Source: Allodiplogaster sudhausi (taxonomy: Eukaryota; Nematoda; Chromadorea; Rhabditida; Diplogasteridae). From it: a stretch of DNA of 64,000 bases. The position numbers and the translations under genes were made by a program. Each line of letters begins with the position of its first letter. Positions within the stretch are counted from its first letter, which is position 1. Under the pieces are notes generated by a model that saw only the letters and a program-made list of their open reading frames with translations, ran no database searches and was not told the origin of the DNA. The stretch spans positions 1,623,501-1,687,500 of the forward strand of contig CALZFC010000035.1 in the NCBI GenBank assembly GCA_945643635.1. The letters run 5' to 3'. Below, piece by piece: positions 45,727 through 58,728 of the stretch.

Positions 45727-48682
45727 TTTCACCCTCCTCCCTCTAAAGGAGATATAGAAAAAAACTTAATCATCTCTAGAAACAATAACCACCTGGAAAA
45801 AGATTAAAATACCGCTCTCATCAGGCCGGCGATCGCGCCCGCGTCCGACGTCCCCGTCTCCGTCCAGCCCGATTTCTGCTCCGGCAAGGCCGACGGACTC
45901 TACGCTCTCCCCGGCTGCTCTCAGTATGCATAATTTTATGATTTTCATTTTCAAATTTGAATAGATATAACATAGATCAAAAAGTAAATAGCATATAATA
46001 TAAAGAAAAATAAAATTAAATGTCAAAATGAAAAAAAATTAAAATTAAAATTAAAAATAATTCAGGAACTTTGTCCAATGCAACTACGGCCAGGCGCGCA
46101 CGCGCACCTGCAAGTTCAACCTGTACTACAACGGCGAGAACGGCCTATGCGACTATCGCGAACGTGTGCCGGCGTGCGGCGTCGCGCCTTCCATTCCACG
46201 TGACATTCCGCGCCCGCCGACCGTTCTGCCGCCGCCGCCAGCCACCAACAACAACCAGGTCCTTTAACTTTTTCGATCAACATATTAGTCGACTAAAGAA
46301 AGAATACACTAATCATATTTACACTCTACTCACAAATAAAGAACAAAAGATCCACGGTTAGCAGAAAAAATATATTGTTGTTATATGCGTTGTAAAATAA
46401 AAATATAAAAGAATACATAAATAATTTCAGGGATACTCTCAGCAGCCGATCGCCGCCGCGCCGCCAGTGCCCGCGCCCGCTCTCGTTCGATGCGACGGAC
46501 TCGCCGACGGCTACCACGCCCAGGGATGCTCCGAGAAGTACATCAGCTGCTCGGCAGGCTATGGTGTTCAGGTTAGGAAGAGTTATAGCAGAGACAGTGG
46601 CTGGTTGTGAGGCATAGAAGAAGAATGAGAGAGTGAAAAAAAACTGACTGAGAGAGGGAGCGTGATGCGTCAAAGAAATATAAAGTTGCTTTTAAAAAAG
46701 CGAATGAAAAAAAATGGTTTTGTTTAGAACAGAAACTAGATTTGAAGAAGGAAGAGTCAACTAAGGGAAAAAAAGGGTAAACTAAGGTCAACTATCCATG
46801 GGTTAATTAAGATACATACATATGTCTCATAATTAACCTCATATGTCGTATTATTAACATAAGATGTCGTGCCCGGCGCATCTCCGCTACTCTGCGTCGA
46901 CGACGTCTTGCGACGTGCCGAGCAACGTGCCCGAGTGCGGCGGCACCGCGCCAACGCCCGCTGCGCCCATCGCGCAAGCTCCGCCTCGTCAGAATGTTGA
47001 CTAGTCAGTCGCCTTACAATTCTTATACCCAACATTATAACTCAAAAAGCACTGTGAAATAGAATTTTGTTTAATGACATTTATTTTATTCAAAGTTTAT
47101 TAATACAACAGTAAGCTTAAAAAAAGCACCGTGAAATAGAATTTGTTTTATGACATTTGTTCTATTCAAAGTTCATTAATACCACAATAAGCCTATAAAA
47201 GAACCCTAAATTTTACAGCTCGCGCAACTACCAGACGCCCGCTCCTCCCACCTATGGCGGCCAGCCGCAGCAGCCTAGCCAGGTGTGCACGCACTCTTTG
47301 ATATTCGATATTAATAATCTCAAATCTCAAATTAAATGTGATTAATGGTTTTTTTTTACAATGAAGAAATTATAGTTTTATTTATAATTTATGCTTCAAA
47401 TTTCGCGCCTTTCCCAGCCGTCCTTCGACTCGTCGCTCTGCGCGAACAAGATGGACGGCCTCTATGTGATCGGAGGCGCGTGCACGCCGAACTACGTCAT
47501 GTGCTCGGCGCAGCGGCCAAGCGTCAGTCCTTTTCTCTCTCTTTCTCTCTCTCCCACCTCTCGCGCTCCCTGTATCTTTCTCTCTTTGTTTCCTTTCTCT
47601 CTCTCTCGCTCTCTGTCTCTCTCTATGCTTATGTATGTATCTCTATCTATCTGTCTCTCTCAACCCTCATGCAATCTATGAGACGTAGACTGCCTGCAAG
47701 CGTGTAGCAAAAACGCCAAAAACATCCTAGATCGTTCGAGTGTTTGCTCACTGCAGCGCTCTTTAGCTCTAAATTGCTCGCTTCTTTAGATCAGCCACTG
47801 CCGCGACGGCCTCGTCTTCTCCATCGCCGCGGGCATGTGCGACTACAAGATGAACGTCGAGGGCTGCCCCGAGTACCGCCGACCGATCCCGACGGTTCGT
47901 TGTTCTGCCCAAGTTTTTAGCGGCTCACTAAATTTAAAAAAAAAATAATTTTTTTGAAGAAAAAATAATCTAGAATTCATCTTGAAAAATCAAAAAAGTG
48001 CAAAATGTCCCTATAGCCTCCCGAGTTCACGCTCAATTTTAATTCTACCTCAGCCCGCTCCCGTGATCGCCGCCGCGCCTCCCCAGCCGGTCGTCAGCAG
48101 CGGCTACGGCGGCCGGCCTCAGCAGCCGTCGCTCGACACCGCGTCCATCTGCCGCGGCCGCCCCGATGGCAACTACGGCAACGGATGCTCCAAGGAGTTA
48201 GTCATTTTGAAAGATAATTTATTAATTAATTAAATTATCATCTAACTTGGTGGCTTCAAGACATTTCGATATACAGATAATTAATTAATTAAGTAATTAA
48301 AGATTATAATATTTTGTTCAGCTACGTCATGTGCTCCGGCTACTCGCAGTACAAGCTCTCGTGCCCGGTCAACCTCGTCTTCTCTCAGGTTAGTCTTTCT
48401 TTTGTTTGGCCGTGGGCTTGGTAAAATCAGAAAAGAGAGAAACGAATCACAAGTAATGATAACATTGATTGCTAGAAAATGAAATAGAGAACTATTAAAA
48501 AAAAATTAAAATAAATAAATAAAATTTGAATTTCCCGCCTTTCTCGCAAACAGGAGAGCGGCACTTGTGACTATCCGGCCAACGTGCGCGCCTGTGGCGG
48601 CAGCCCGCCGACTCAGCCACCGCCGCCGCCGCCCGCGCCGATCGCCCAGGCGCCCGCGTCCATCTTCCAGCGGCCATACTAG
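43256..48682 (+). CDS. Gene F: secreted protein with seven chitin-binding CBM14 domains, 683 aa, 20 exons
   Basis: Exons: 43256-43307, 43476-43529, 43668-43785, 43924-44025, 44159-44222, 44373-44503, 44727-44792, 44922-44974, 45109-45218, 45361-45476, 45825-45923, 46066-46258, 46431-46571, 46864-47003, 47219-47282, 47418-47522, 47790-47894, 48054-48196, 48322-48388, 48554-48682. All phases join; the stop is TAG. Exon 1 is a signal peptide (MDTRLAALLAVVAAVAQ). Seven peritrophin-A domains follow (starts include FDCSGKADGYY, FNCAGKSDGLYS, FCLDKTDGYYGNGC, CDGLADGYHAQGC), each split by an intron at the same place, with Pro/Ala/Gln-rich linkers between. It should bind chitin outside the cell. The architecture is closest to nematode eggshell proteins such as CBD-1, but no chondroitin-type Ser-Gly repeats are visible and a cuticle or gut role cannot be excluded. 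The intron after exon 9 begins with GC. Exons 2 and 3 carry a duplicated linker. Confidence 0.88.
43430..43710 (+). repeat. Exon-intron tandem duplication in gene F
   Basis: Exon 2 (43476-43529) and the start of exon 3 (43668 onward) encode the same linker (ANYQSAP-PPLAAAPP and GNYQSAP-PPLAAAPP). The intron before each has similar sequence ('aaaattcaaataaaa-tt--aca-ttaa-cag' and an upstream 'aaa-aaaacgtg-gag' segment). The unit is about 190 bp. Confidence 0.75.
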
Positions 48683-50845
48683 AGGAAGGAGAGAAGCTCT
48701 CGGCCGTCCCTCTCTCTTTCCCTAATCTCTCTGCTTCTCTAACTCTCTCTCTCTCTTTCTCTCCTTCTCTCTAATCACTACTAGCTGTTATATATTTTGA
48801 TGCAAAAGGCGGATTTCTTTTATTCCAAAAAAGAATTCATTTCGTTGTATTTGCATTTGCTCGCGGCGTCGCATTCAAATAAAGAATGACAAGTTATGAG
48901 ACGAGAGAGATTTCACATCAGTGATCAGTGATCAGTGATCACAAGAAGGAGTGAAGTGAAGAGAAACTGCAACAAGCAATCGACCACGAAGAACTTTGAA
49001 ATGGTAACAAATTCATCGCCTCCTCTATCAAAACAACTTCTCGCTTCGTTTCATCGTCCAGTGCATTTATTATCAGTCTACGGATCTCTCTTCTCTTTTT
49101 CCAGGAATCGTAGGGATTGACAAATTGAGATAATGCCTCGTGATCAGACACAGCAAGCAGTTGAGATGAAGTCTGATCGAATATGAAAGAGTCTTGACTT
49201 CGCCATCATTCTCTTCAGCTGTTCTTTACTGCTTTCAAAGTTAGGGACCAGGCGCAGGGCGGCTCTAAACGCGTCGGTACATATGAATGTACTGCTATTG
49301 CTGTTTGCTTGTTTGGTTAGAAACTTTGTGCGGCTACTCGAGTTGTACTTGCTTGAGCATACAAGTATGTATGCTTGTATGTACCCTGAAATGCTTGGAC
49401 AGTTTACTTGTACAGTAAGTATGATTTTGGGTCGCGCACTGTACTTGACGTTCCATTCTTTTAAGAATGAGTCTAGTTTACTTGTCGGCTATTTCACTAT
49501 TCTCCCTCTCCCTTTAACTCTTTATCGTTCTCAAAGTCTACCTCTCCCCAACTCGCACTCTCTTTCTCTCTCTCTCTCTATCTCTCTCTCTCTCTTTCAA
49601 TTGAGCAGAAATAACTCTGGCGAAAGTACAACTTTCTTTATTTTAAGGTGAACTAGAAGAGTAAAAACCATGCTCGATAAAAATGCAAGAACTTTTAGTT
49701 GGCAGCGACATATTTTTTCCATCGATTCTATGCTGACGTCTTAGTTCGAACAATATAAAAAAAGGAATCAGAAATAAAATGGTAAGTAGAAATTTTTTGA
49801 CTACAAAAAACCTGATGATTTATGATGCAAAAAAAAGATGATTTATTCGCTGTTCTTTCGATATTCTCGTCATCGATGTACGAAGACTCTAAAGAAGATG
49901 TAATTAGAAATTGCAATTTCCATTTTCCTCACAACCGAGACCGGCCTCAACAAGGCCAAGGAAGCATACAAGGTCATAACAGGGCACTGCTCCTTTCTGC
50001 TTCGGCTCCAAGGAAGGAGCCGAAGCAGAAAGGAGCAGTGCCCTGTTATGACCTTGTATGCTCGCAGGAGAGATTGAGACGGGGAGAGAGAGATTGAGAG
50101 AGAGAGAAAGAGAGAGAAGCTCTACGATTATCAGAAGGGAGGTCGGTAAACATTGCACCTTGTGAGTTGATCAAGAGGGCAGAGAGAGAATACTAAGAGC
50201 GAGGTCGAGGTGAGAGTCTAGTACGAGAGAATTAGCTCAACAAATGCTCGATTTAAACTCTATAAATAAATCAAAGTGAAATATTCGTCTTGATTACAAA
50301 TGTATTTTCATTAACATGTTTGGCAACATTTACAGAAATACATATGTACATATATTCAAAATGCACTTTAATTCCGTCTTATCCATCTTTTCCACAATTT
50401 GTAATAGCCATATGATTTCGGGTTGTTCTCTGGCCATGTTCTCAGCAACGTGTGGAGAAATAAGCTGATAACTCCGGAGCGTGACCATATCACAGCAGGC
50501 TTCCGAGAAGATAAGTTCTCTCATTGAGTACAGAAAAAAAATAGCCAATGACTAATGGGTGATGAGAAAAGCGTATAATAGGCCAGATTCCCCGTTCCCT
50601 TTTTTTACATGAAAACTCCTTTGATATCTCCTCTGGTCGTTCAATCCAACGTATTCTGGTTTTTCCTGTTGGTTAGCCGGCAGGAATTGTCGCCTGTCTG
50701 GCTTCCATAATTATTTATTTGCCAGTGCGCGTATTCTGCACAGCAACGTATATATCCCGTCTGAGCCGACTAGAGTAGTCAGTCTCATCACGTGTAGCGG
50801 TCAAAGGCAGCGGAGACGAACTGAAAAGAGAGAGAGAGAGAGAGA

Positions 50846-50893
<48 letters not shown>

Positions 50894-51808
50894 GGATTAG
50901 GAGGGGAAGCGAATTAGAAAGGGAAGAGATAGGGGATAGGCACAGAGAGAGATAGAACCCGAGAGAGTGACAGAGAAAGATAGGGATTGTGGCCAGTAGG
51001 CTCTCGCGGGAGAGAATGAGTAGGCTCGCAAGTGTCCAGTAGAGCCTGATGCCTGCTTGCGGCCGCCCCGCTACTGCTGCCAGCCCCCTTTACTTCTCCA
51101 CTTCCTCTTCCTTCTCTAACTCTCTCTCTCTCATGCTCTCTCTCACCCTCTCTCTTCCATCGTTCTCTCCTAAGCTTCCCGTCGTTCCTCATAACGCACT
51201 ACTGAATGGCTCTCTTCTCGTTCTCTCTGTCTCTCCATCACTCTCTCTCTCTCCATCTCTATCTTTGTCTATCACCCTCAACCTCTCTCTTTCTCTCTCT
51301 CCCTCTATCTCTCTCTTGTATCTTCATCCTCGTTCTTCTTTCCTTCTCACTTTTCTTTCTTTCCTTGCTCTCTTGTTATTCCTCAATCTCTAATTGTATC
51401 CCATTGACGCTGGCTATTTCCACCCGCCTCTAGGCCCATTCTCTGTCTGTTTCTTCTGTTTTTCTCTCTATCTCTGCTTTATCTCTCTCTCTCTCTCACT
51501 CTCTCTCTCTCTCTTTCTTCCTCCCACAGACAGGCACACATACTACTAGCGCGTACGCATACATCTTCGATGGAGAAGGGAGGAAAGACACGAGGGGTGA
51601 TGTGTGTGTGTGCGGTGAAAAGAAGAGACGAGAGGAAATGAGGGGCGTGCTGACTGCCGCGAGGCGAAGGACTCGAGAGAGCGAGAGCTACAGAGAGACC
51701 AGGGAAAGAGAGTGAGAGTTAGAGAGACCGAGATAAAGAGACAAAGAAAGAGAACGAGTGAGAGGGACCGAGATAGAGAGTGAGACAGAGAAGGGTCACT
51801 CTCACCAG
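48683..51808. other. Intergenic region between the chitin-binding array and the KDM6 gene
   Basis: No gene is supported. CT-rich stretches occur at 48700-48770, 49500-49600 and 51070-51530, and purine tracts at 50085-50120, 50825-50940 and 51600-51790. A long perfect hairpin (49963-50062) stands out. 'gatcagtgatcagtgatca' tandem units occur near 48920-48940. Confidence 0.5.
49963..50062. repeat. Perfect 47-bp inverted repeat with a 6-bp loop
   Basis: Arms 49963-50009 and 50016-50062 are exact reverse complements, separated by 'aaggaa'. The arms have mixed composition and are not microsatellite. Because both strands give the same sequence, mirrored frames appear on both strands. Confidence 0.95.
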
Positions 51809-51918
51809 CCGGGGGCCCAGAGGCTCGCCACTCCCGCGCCACCCGCTGGAGATGACCGGCGGGATGCGAGGAGAGGGAAGCGCCACGGCCTAATCGACCT
51901 CTCGCTGGTTAGCGATGT

Positions 51919-51954
<36 letters not shown>

Positions 51955-52130
51955 AAGAAAGAGAGATAGAGAGGTAAGGAGAGTGAGAGAGAGAGAAAGA
52001 GAGATAGAAATAGAGAAAGTGAGAGAGGAAAAGTGAATAGTGAGTAGGTTAGTGCGTCATAGATTATAAAGAAGTGTAACAGGCGGCTGGAACGTAGTAG
52101 TACACACGAGTGGCGTGTGGCTTGGGTGAT

Positions 52131-52171
<41 letters not shown>

Positions 52172-53365
52172 ATGGAGAGATAGAGAGAAAGAAAGACAGA
52201 GAGAAATAGGGAGATAGAGAGAGGCATAGAAATAGAGAGAGAGAAAGAGAGAGTGAGTGATGGAGAGAAAGTGATGGAGGGAAAGAAGGAGAGAGAAAGA
52301 GGAGTAGAGAAAGAAAGCGTGTCCGATCGCGCACATGCCTCTGGGCATAATCGATGAGACTCGAATTTTTCTCGAGAGAGAGAGAGAGAGATTTTGAGAG
52401 AGAGAAAGAGAGAGAGAGAGAGGTTGAGAGAGAGAGAGAAAGAAGAAGAAGAAGAAGAGTAGTATCTGCTCCTCTGTCCCCTGTCCCCATACCTCCCCCA
52501 GAATATAGACTAGTCTATACTATATCTGTCTCCATCCAGTTGCCTCTTCCCTGCCACCTCGCGCAGGAGCAGGAGGAGAGGAGCATCTCCCCGGCCTGTC
52601 TGGCCACTTCCTCGTCGCAGCGTCATCAGAAGCCGTTGACGTCACTGTCTTCTGGTAGAGGGAGCAAAAAACAGGTGAGAGCAAGAGAGCGACAGAGAGA
52701 GAGCGAGAAAGTGAGAGAGCGAGAGACAGAGAGAAAGTGCGAGAGAGAGGAAAGCGAGAGAGAGAGAGAGAGAGCGACAGATAGAGAGAGCGAGAGAGAG
52801 AGAGCGAGAGAGAGAGTGAGAGAGCGAGAGAGAGAGCGAGAGAGAGAGAGTGAGCGACAGAGAGAGAGAGAGCGAGAGAGAGTGAGAGAGCGAGAGAGAG
52901 AGTGAGCGAGAGAGAGAGAGAGCGAGAGAGAGAGAGAGAGCTGTACAAGTTGTAAGTATTATTTGATGTCTGTATGTATGTAGTATGCATACATACATAT
53001 ATCCTTGTATATCCTTCTCAGGATCTCGGCTTATCCTACTTCCTCTTTCCAATCTCTCTATCTCTCCTCTTTTACATACTCTTTCTTCTTGTCTACTCTC
53101 ATTTGCTTCTCGCCTTTCCGCCTCTCACCATCTCCTCATCAACCATAACATATCCCTGAGATTATTACTGACGACTTGCATCTATTCTGCTTGACAGCTT
53201 GCATTATCTCATACGCATCGTTGCTTCCAGCCACCGCGCGCTCTCTTTCTCTCTCGCTCTCTCTCTCTCGCTCACTCTCTCACTCTCTCGCTCACTCTTA
53301 CTCTATATCTGTCTATAACTCTCGCTCTCTTTCTTCCTCTCTCTCTCTCACTCTATCATTCCTTT

Positions 53366-53403
<38 letters not shown>

Positions 53404-53550
53404 TGCCACCTTGAGCCAAGAGACTTCCTCATTCCAGCCACCACTCTCACCATGGACGTCATCGATGATCCGTTGTTAATATCAGCCGAAGAGGAAGAAG
53501 AATGCTTCCTCGAAATTCTACCGCCCGCAAAGAGGCCCAAGGTAAAGTAT

Positions 53551-53593
<43 letters not shown>

Positions 53594-56500
53594 TTTTGCT
53601 TCCTATTTCAATCGAAAATATATTAGGTATTTTTACGCTCACACATCGAACGGGCGTGTCTGTAATTTTAGTTTTCCCTAATTTTAAATGTTTGTATCTA
53701 AAAAAATTCTTGTAGTTTTTTTTAATCAAAAAAGAATATATTTAAACAAAATAGGTAGAAGACGCCTCAACATGCACGGCGGACGACAAGATGGCGAGCA
53801 GCTGCGCGGCGAGCGGTAGCAGCGGCGGTGGCAGCCGGAGCAGCTCGCCCATCTCGGGAGAGATCTACGAGACGAGAGACAGCCCGCCGCCCGATCGGCA
53901 GCCACCCACCACGGCCGATCAGGCTACGATGACTGACGTGCCGGCGGATACCTTCAAAATGGTTAATTGCAAAGCATTTATATGTAAACTATACTTTGTT
54001 TGTTTTTGTCATAGTTCAAAAGTAGTCAATAATTTGCTGGAGTGAGACAAAATTTCAAAGAGGTCAATAGTAGAGTATTTATGAACTTTACTTTGCTGGA
54101 GTGTGACACAGTTTCAAAGTAGTCAATAGCAATATATATATGCATGTACCTATACTTTCAATTCGTGTGCGGTCGAGCACTACTTTACGTTCTCTTTATT
54201 TACCGACATATACTATACGTAAGTGGCACGCTTGAGAGGATTAGTAGAGAAAAAAGGGCTGAAAACCAGAATGCTGCGCCGATAACTGGCCATGAGGACT
54301 ACGTCGTTTTTTTTGTAAATCCGTTTGCTTATTTAATCCGTGGAATGTGGTTTTTAGGACACAACCAAGTGCTTTCCATTGACGACGCGAGTCAAGCGAA
54401 GATCGCGAATTGCGCGAATTCTCAGAGCGAGGAGCAAGTGGTGTGTTTTATATATATTTTTTTTTAAAGATCATTAGTGTCTAGTCACTTTCACAAAGCA
54501 AAATTATGAAAATTTCTCTTTTCACAAGGCTTCATTAACGTGCATACATTCTTTCATTCATCGAATCATCTCAGTAAGCATATCTTTGTATATATGTATA
54601 TAATATTTTCAAAACATCTTATATCAGGCCGAAGAGAGCAGCCAATGGCTATCGACTACCGCATGAGTTTTCGCTGACATCAAAGCTCTACGTCGACGAG
54701 GATATCACGGGTATTTTGCCTGTTATCATCACTTATAGTTTCTTCCACTTGTCTAAAGCATATGCTTAGCAGTGCACTCAGCAAGTAATGTAACATCATT
54801 ACAAACAGTAGTTTTCTCGGTTGCGAACTCCATCCTTTTTCCAGCGAGGGAGCTGGTGGAACTGTGCCAACTGCGTGGAACTGACAGATTCAAGCCCATC
54901 TTCGACGAGAATCCGCAGTTCCCAAGTCTGCCCGAGAATGACACGTCGCCTTACACGGTATGTCATGCAAAAAGTTTCACTTGATGCCTCGATAACTAAC
55001 TAAGCCTATTCGGAGAGTGTTTCTTATAAAAAAAAAACAGTTCAGTGGAAAAAGTAAAAAAATAATAAACATTACATGAACATTTTAATGTGAGTCAAAC
55101 GATATATATTATACATAGATATACTATATTACTATATTACATATGTATATACACTAAAATGTTACTTGTTATAGAGCGTCCTCGAACTCGAGGTGGCCGT
55201 CCTTGTGCCCGAGACACTAGAGGATGCGCACTCGGATCGATTCCGAGATGCTTGCCTCTCGCATCCAATCTGCCTCATTCGGTGAGCAGGGAGGGAGTGG
55301 CCGGAATTCAAATTATTTTTAATTGCCGGCCCAATTGGAATACTTAGCTTTTTTTCTTCAAAATTCAACAGGAATAATTAGCAGCTGATAATAACTTATT
55401 TGTTAGCATGTGCAAAATTATTTGCCCAGCGGACTCACCGAATTGGTCGGCGTTGACATCAACGTGTTCACGTCGGAGCGACTTGCGCAACTTCAGCCGG
55501 AGCGCAAGATTGAGGTTGGTAATTTATGTATGTTCTTGACGTCTTTTTTGTGCTTTAAATCTCTCATAAATATCCCCATTCTGAGGTGTCAAAAAGGATA
55601 GCTTGATTTTAAATACTTTTTTTTATATTTTAAACATTTTTGTCATTGTATACGATAACAATTGTATTGCGTATTGCTCGGGCTTAGACTTTGCGCCGGC
55701 CGGCTCCAGACATTAATTCCCTATTGCGCAAGTGCTTTGAAATTCAATAGCCACAGATTAATATGCTGTATTCAAAAGAAAGATGAGAACATGTAAAATG
55801 AGAGGAAAAAAACTATATAGTATGTTTCATTGATGCCCGACATTCTGTTCCAGCTCCGAAAGCAGCCAATGCCACGTGTCTTCTCGAAGGGCGGCCGGCG
55901 CAAGGCGACGTGGCACTTCAACAGCGAGCGCTCCTATCGCTCCATCGCCAGCTACGCCGACTACCAGTCGCGCGCACTCTCAGGTACCCTATTTTTATTT
56001 CAATTTTTATCTCTACTTTACTTTTATTTTGATTAATTTTGAAGAGTTTGATCACCACTAAGGTGCTCGAAACAAGAACTTTATCACTATTTCCTTCACG
56101 ACAGAGTAGTTTTTTCGATTTAAATACGAAGACTTCCTTGGAAATATTCATTATCAACGGAGTAATCAACTACTTTACATTACAGAGCGGACTCAGATAA
56201 TGCCGGCAGAAGTTTGCCGAGACTCGGAAGACAACAATTCGAATGACATTAAACGTGGTGCTGTTTTGCGATTTCTTTTCAAACGTTACTGTATTTGTAA
56301 AATGACTTAAAAAAGAATTTCTTGCATTTTTGTCGTTATTGTTCAGAGGAGAATTCGGCGTCGCCTGAGCTCTCCTTTCCGATGGAGGAAACGAAGCCGT
56401 TGACCACGCGAAAGCGGACGTCAGGAACACGCTTCACGTCTCCCAAGGTTTCATATAGTTTTTTTTTAGCTTAAGACACTAAAAAAGTGAAATCTTACTT

Positions 56501-58728
56501 TCTAGAAAGAAATCGAATTTGCCACGAATCTCGACATCACAGATCCACCGTACACCGACCAATTTGCGGTATTCAATTTTGGTTGTGCCCATTTTACATT
56601 CTCGATATACACGCCTAACATTAGTAATAATCAAATTAATTGTTTAGGAGCTTACAAAATTGCCACAATTCCTGCGCATCAAGAACGAGACAGACATTCT
56701 TCGTTACGTCGGGTACTCCATCAAGGGCCTCAATACTCCTCAAGTCTATCTCAAGGTATATAGACAAATTACTCATGAATTCTTACTTTTGTTTCTTTTC
56801 ATTGTATAGCGAATTTATAAAATTATTGTTGTTGTTTTTTTAAAGATAACCAGTAAAACTTCTTCGATGCTTCAGGTGGCCGGCTCGCGAACTCCGGCGC
56901 ACCAGGAGAATCTGATGCTCGCGTCCGTGAATGTCAACATTGGCCCCGGCGACTGCGAGTGGTTCGGCGTCGACGAGCGACATTGGGGCGAAGTGGCGCG
57001 GATGTGCGATGAGCGGGTACGCCAAGGCGCATTCTATCGAATCATTTCCAAGCATATTATTTAGAATCACTTTTTTCGAAACTTTTTTTTATACAAAAGA
57101 AAAGAGAAAAAATCTAAAATGTCATTACCAATAGGCACTTTTTTCGAAACTTTTTTTATACAAAAAAAATCTAAAATGGCATTATTACAACATACATATA
57201 CATACACATAGTTGCCGCTCTAGGATCTCTCGTACCTCGCCGACTCGTGGTGGCCGGTCGTTGAGCATCTGCACGAGCGAGGCATTCCAGTCTACAGGCA
57301 CGTACATAATCTCCCATTCGTTTCACATTTTTCTGTTTTTTTCTTACTTTTTTATTTCAGACTTCCAATGATAAATTTAAAAAAAAGGCAAGAAAAACTT
57401 TTCAGCGTAATTTCTTTTCTTTTGTTCTACTATGGGTAGAGGATCGCTTTCGCGAAGAAGGACTAGATTATAGACGACTCAATTGTTCAGCTTCGAAATT
57501 ATTAAGAATCGAAATTGTTCAGATTCGCAATGAGTTCAGATTCGCGCAGCGTCCCGGCGACATTGTCCTCGTGAATATTGGCTGCGTCCATTGGGTGCAA
57601 GCGCTCGGCGCATGCAACAATGTCTCGTACAATGTCGGGCCGCTCTCGCGGCGCCAACTGACCGCGTCGCTCGAACGCAGCGAATTCAATAGGACTGAGG
57701 TGTGACTAATTGTAATCTTTTTTTTATTTTTTTTTCTTTTATCAATATTTATTTTTACACAAAACACATTTTTAAACGTCCACGCATTAACTGTTTTTCA
57801 TTCTGAAGGTTATTAGTTCTAAAAATGTGCCTAAATTAAGTTCTTCGAGTCGATTCTCCGCATGGCCGACGCGTGCTGGCGTGTCGCCGAGTGCGAGGCG
57901 CCCATTCCAGACAAGGAGGTTCCGTTTTAAAATAGAGTGGAGATCATTGTCGCTAGCATCTGCTGTTGGCTTATGGAATTGTATGTAATTTGAAAGCACA
58001 CACTTTTGAAGGGATTCTCGAAAGATACATATGCATGTGTGCACGTTAAAGAGTAGTAAAGTCAAAGCAGCAAAATTGCTCCAGTTGATTTAGGCTAACT
58101 AATTAGGCCAATTAAGGTGCGTCGTCTGGTACGTGGTGTCATGGTGCGCTCGCTCGCCCAGCTGCACTTCAACGTCGAGCTTGCGCGTCGACTTGGTGTC
58201 CGCGCCTTCTTCGAAGATCACGAGGCGGCCATCGCTGATGCCGGATTCTCCGAGGACGAGCGACCGACGCCGCACGTCTGCAACACTTGTTTTGTAAGTT
58301 AATTTGTTAATTAATATTCCCCCTAATATGTTCGTTCACTGCCTTTTCACTATTCCATTGATGAATATCAACATTAAAATATTCAAGCATAGAAATGTCA
58401 CAAAAGAGACACATACATTATTAATTCTTCGTTGCCAGGACGAACTTTTCGGCGCCGTCTGGGCGCATGATTCCGAGTCGTACTGCGAACGTTGCGTGGA
58501 CAAGACTGACTTAGAGGTTGGATACGTAAAAAAATATGAATATGGACACCTCGTATGAATTATCGGTCATGCCTAAACTTTACAAAAATATAGAAATGAA
58601 ATACAAAACAAAAGACAAAAGAAGAATGAAGGTTAGCAAAAAAATTAATCAATTTGTAGAGTGTGAATCTCGTCATCTCTTACCATCTGGATGATCTCGC
58701 GCGAATTCTGGATGCATTCCAAATATGA
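51809..58728 (+). CDS. KDM6-type (UTX/JMJD3) JmjC histone H3K27 demethylase, about 672-753 aa
   Basis: Main exons: 53452-53541, 53755-53961, 54358-54440, 54628-54710, 54845-54957, 55175-55281, 55430-55514, 55854-55983, 56186-56257, 56347-56447, 56506-56568, 56648-56755, 56876-57016, 57224-57297, 57540-57699, 57841-57918, 58117-58293, 58439-58516, 58660-58728. Two earlier coding-like exons (51809-51916, 52540-52674) fit each other but not certainly the rest. In the 672-aa model the JmjC iron ligands are H423 and E425 (in AHQEN) and H503 (GCVHWVQALG). NVNIGPGDCEWF and NVGPLS are family signatures. A C-terminal zinc module follows with C620/C623 and C640/C643, as in UTX/JMJD3. The N-terminal part is Ser/Pro/acidic with a basic, NLS-like RVKRRSRIARILRARSK. 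It should remove methyl groups from H3K27 in the nucleus using Fe(II) and 2-oxoglutarate. No TPR repeats are seen, so it is more like JMJD3/jmjd-3 proteins. The intron at 57298 starts with GC. Confidence 0.88.
51917..52470. repeat. GA microsatellite block in or before the KDM6 gene
   Basis: The plus strand is almost pure purine at 51917-52035, 52138-52310 and 52375-52455. These tracts create the longest spurious frames of the window (Ser/Leu on the minus strand). Confidence 0.85.
52680..52940. repeat. GA/GAGAGCGA microsatellite
   Basis: About 260 bp of GA repeats with regularly interspersed GC (gagagagcgagagag) lie directly after the candidate donor at 52675. A CT tract (53365-53400) and a second one (53550-53590) lie near the first certain coding exon. 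Confidence 0.85.

Noticed and set aside
49822..50158. Matching peptides on opposite strands at 49822-50097 and 49904-50158
   Set aside because: Mirror image produced by the perfect inverted repeat, not two related genes.
51909..53052. Frames up to 193 aa on the minus strand and 183 aa on the plus strand
   Set aside because: Almost entirely microsatellite-encoded. Only the non-repetitive part 52540-52674 looks coding.
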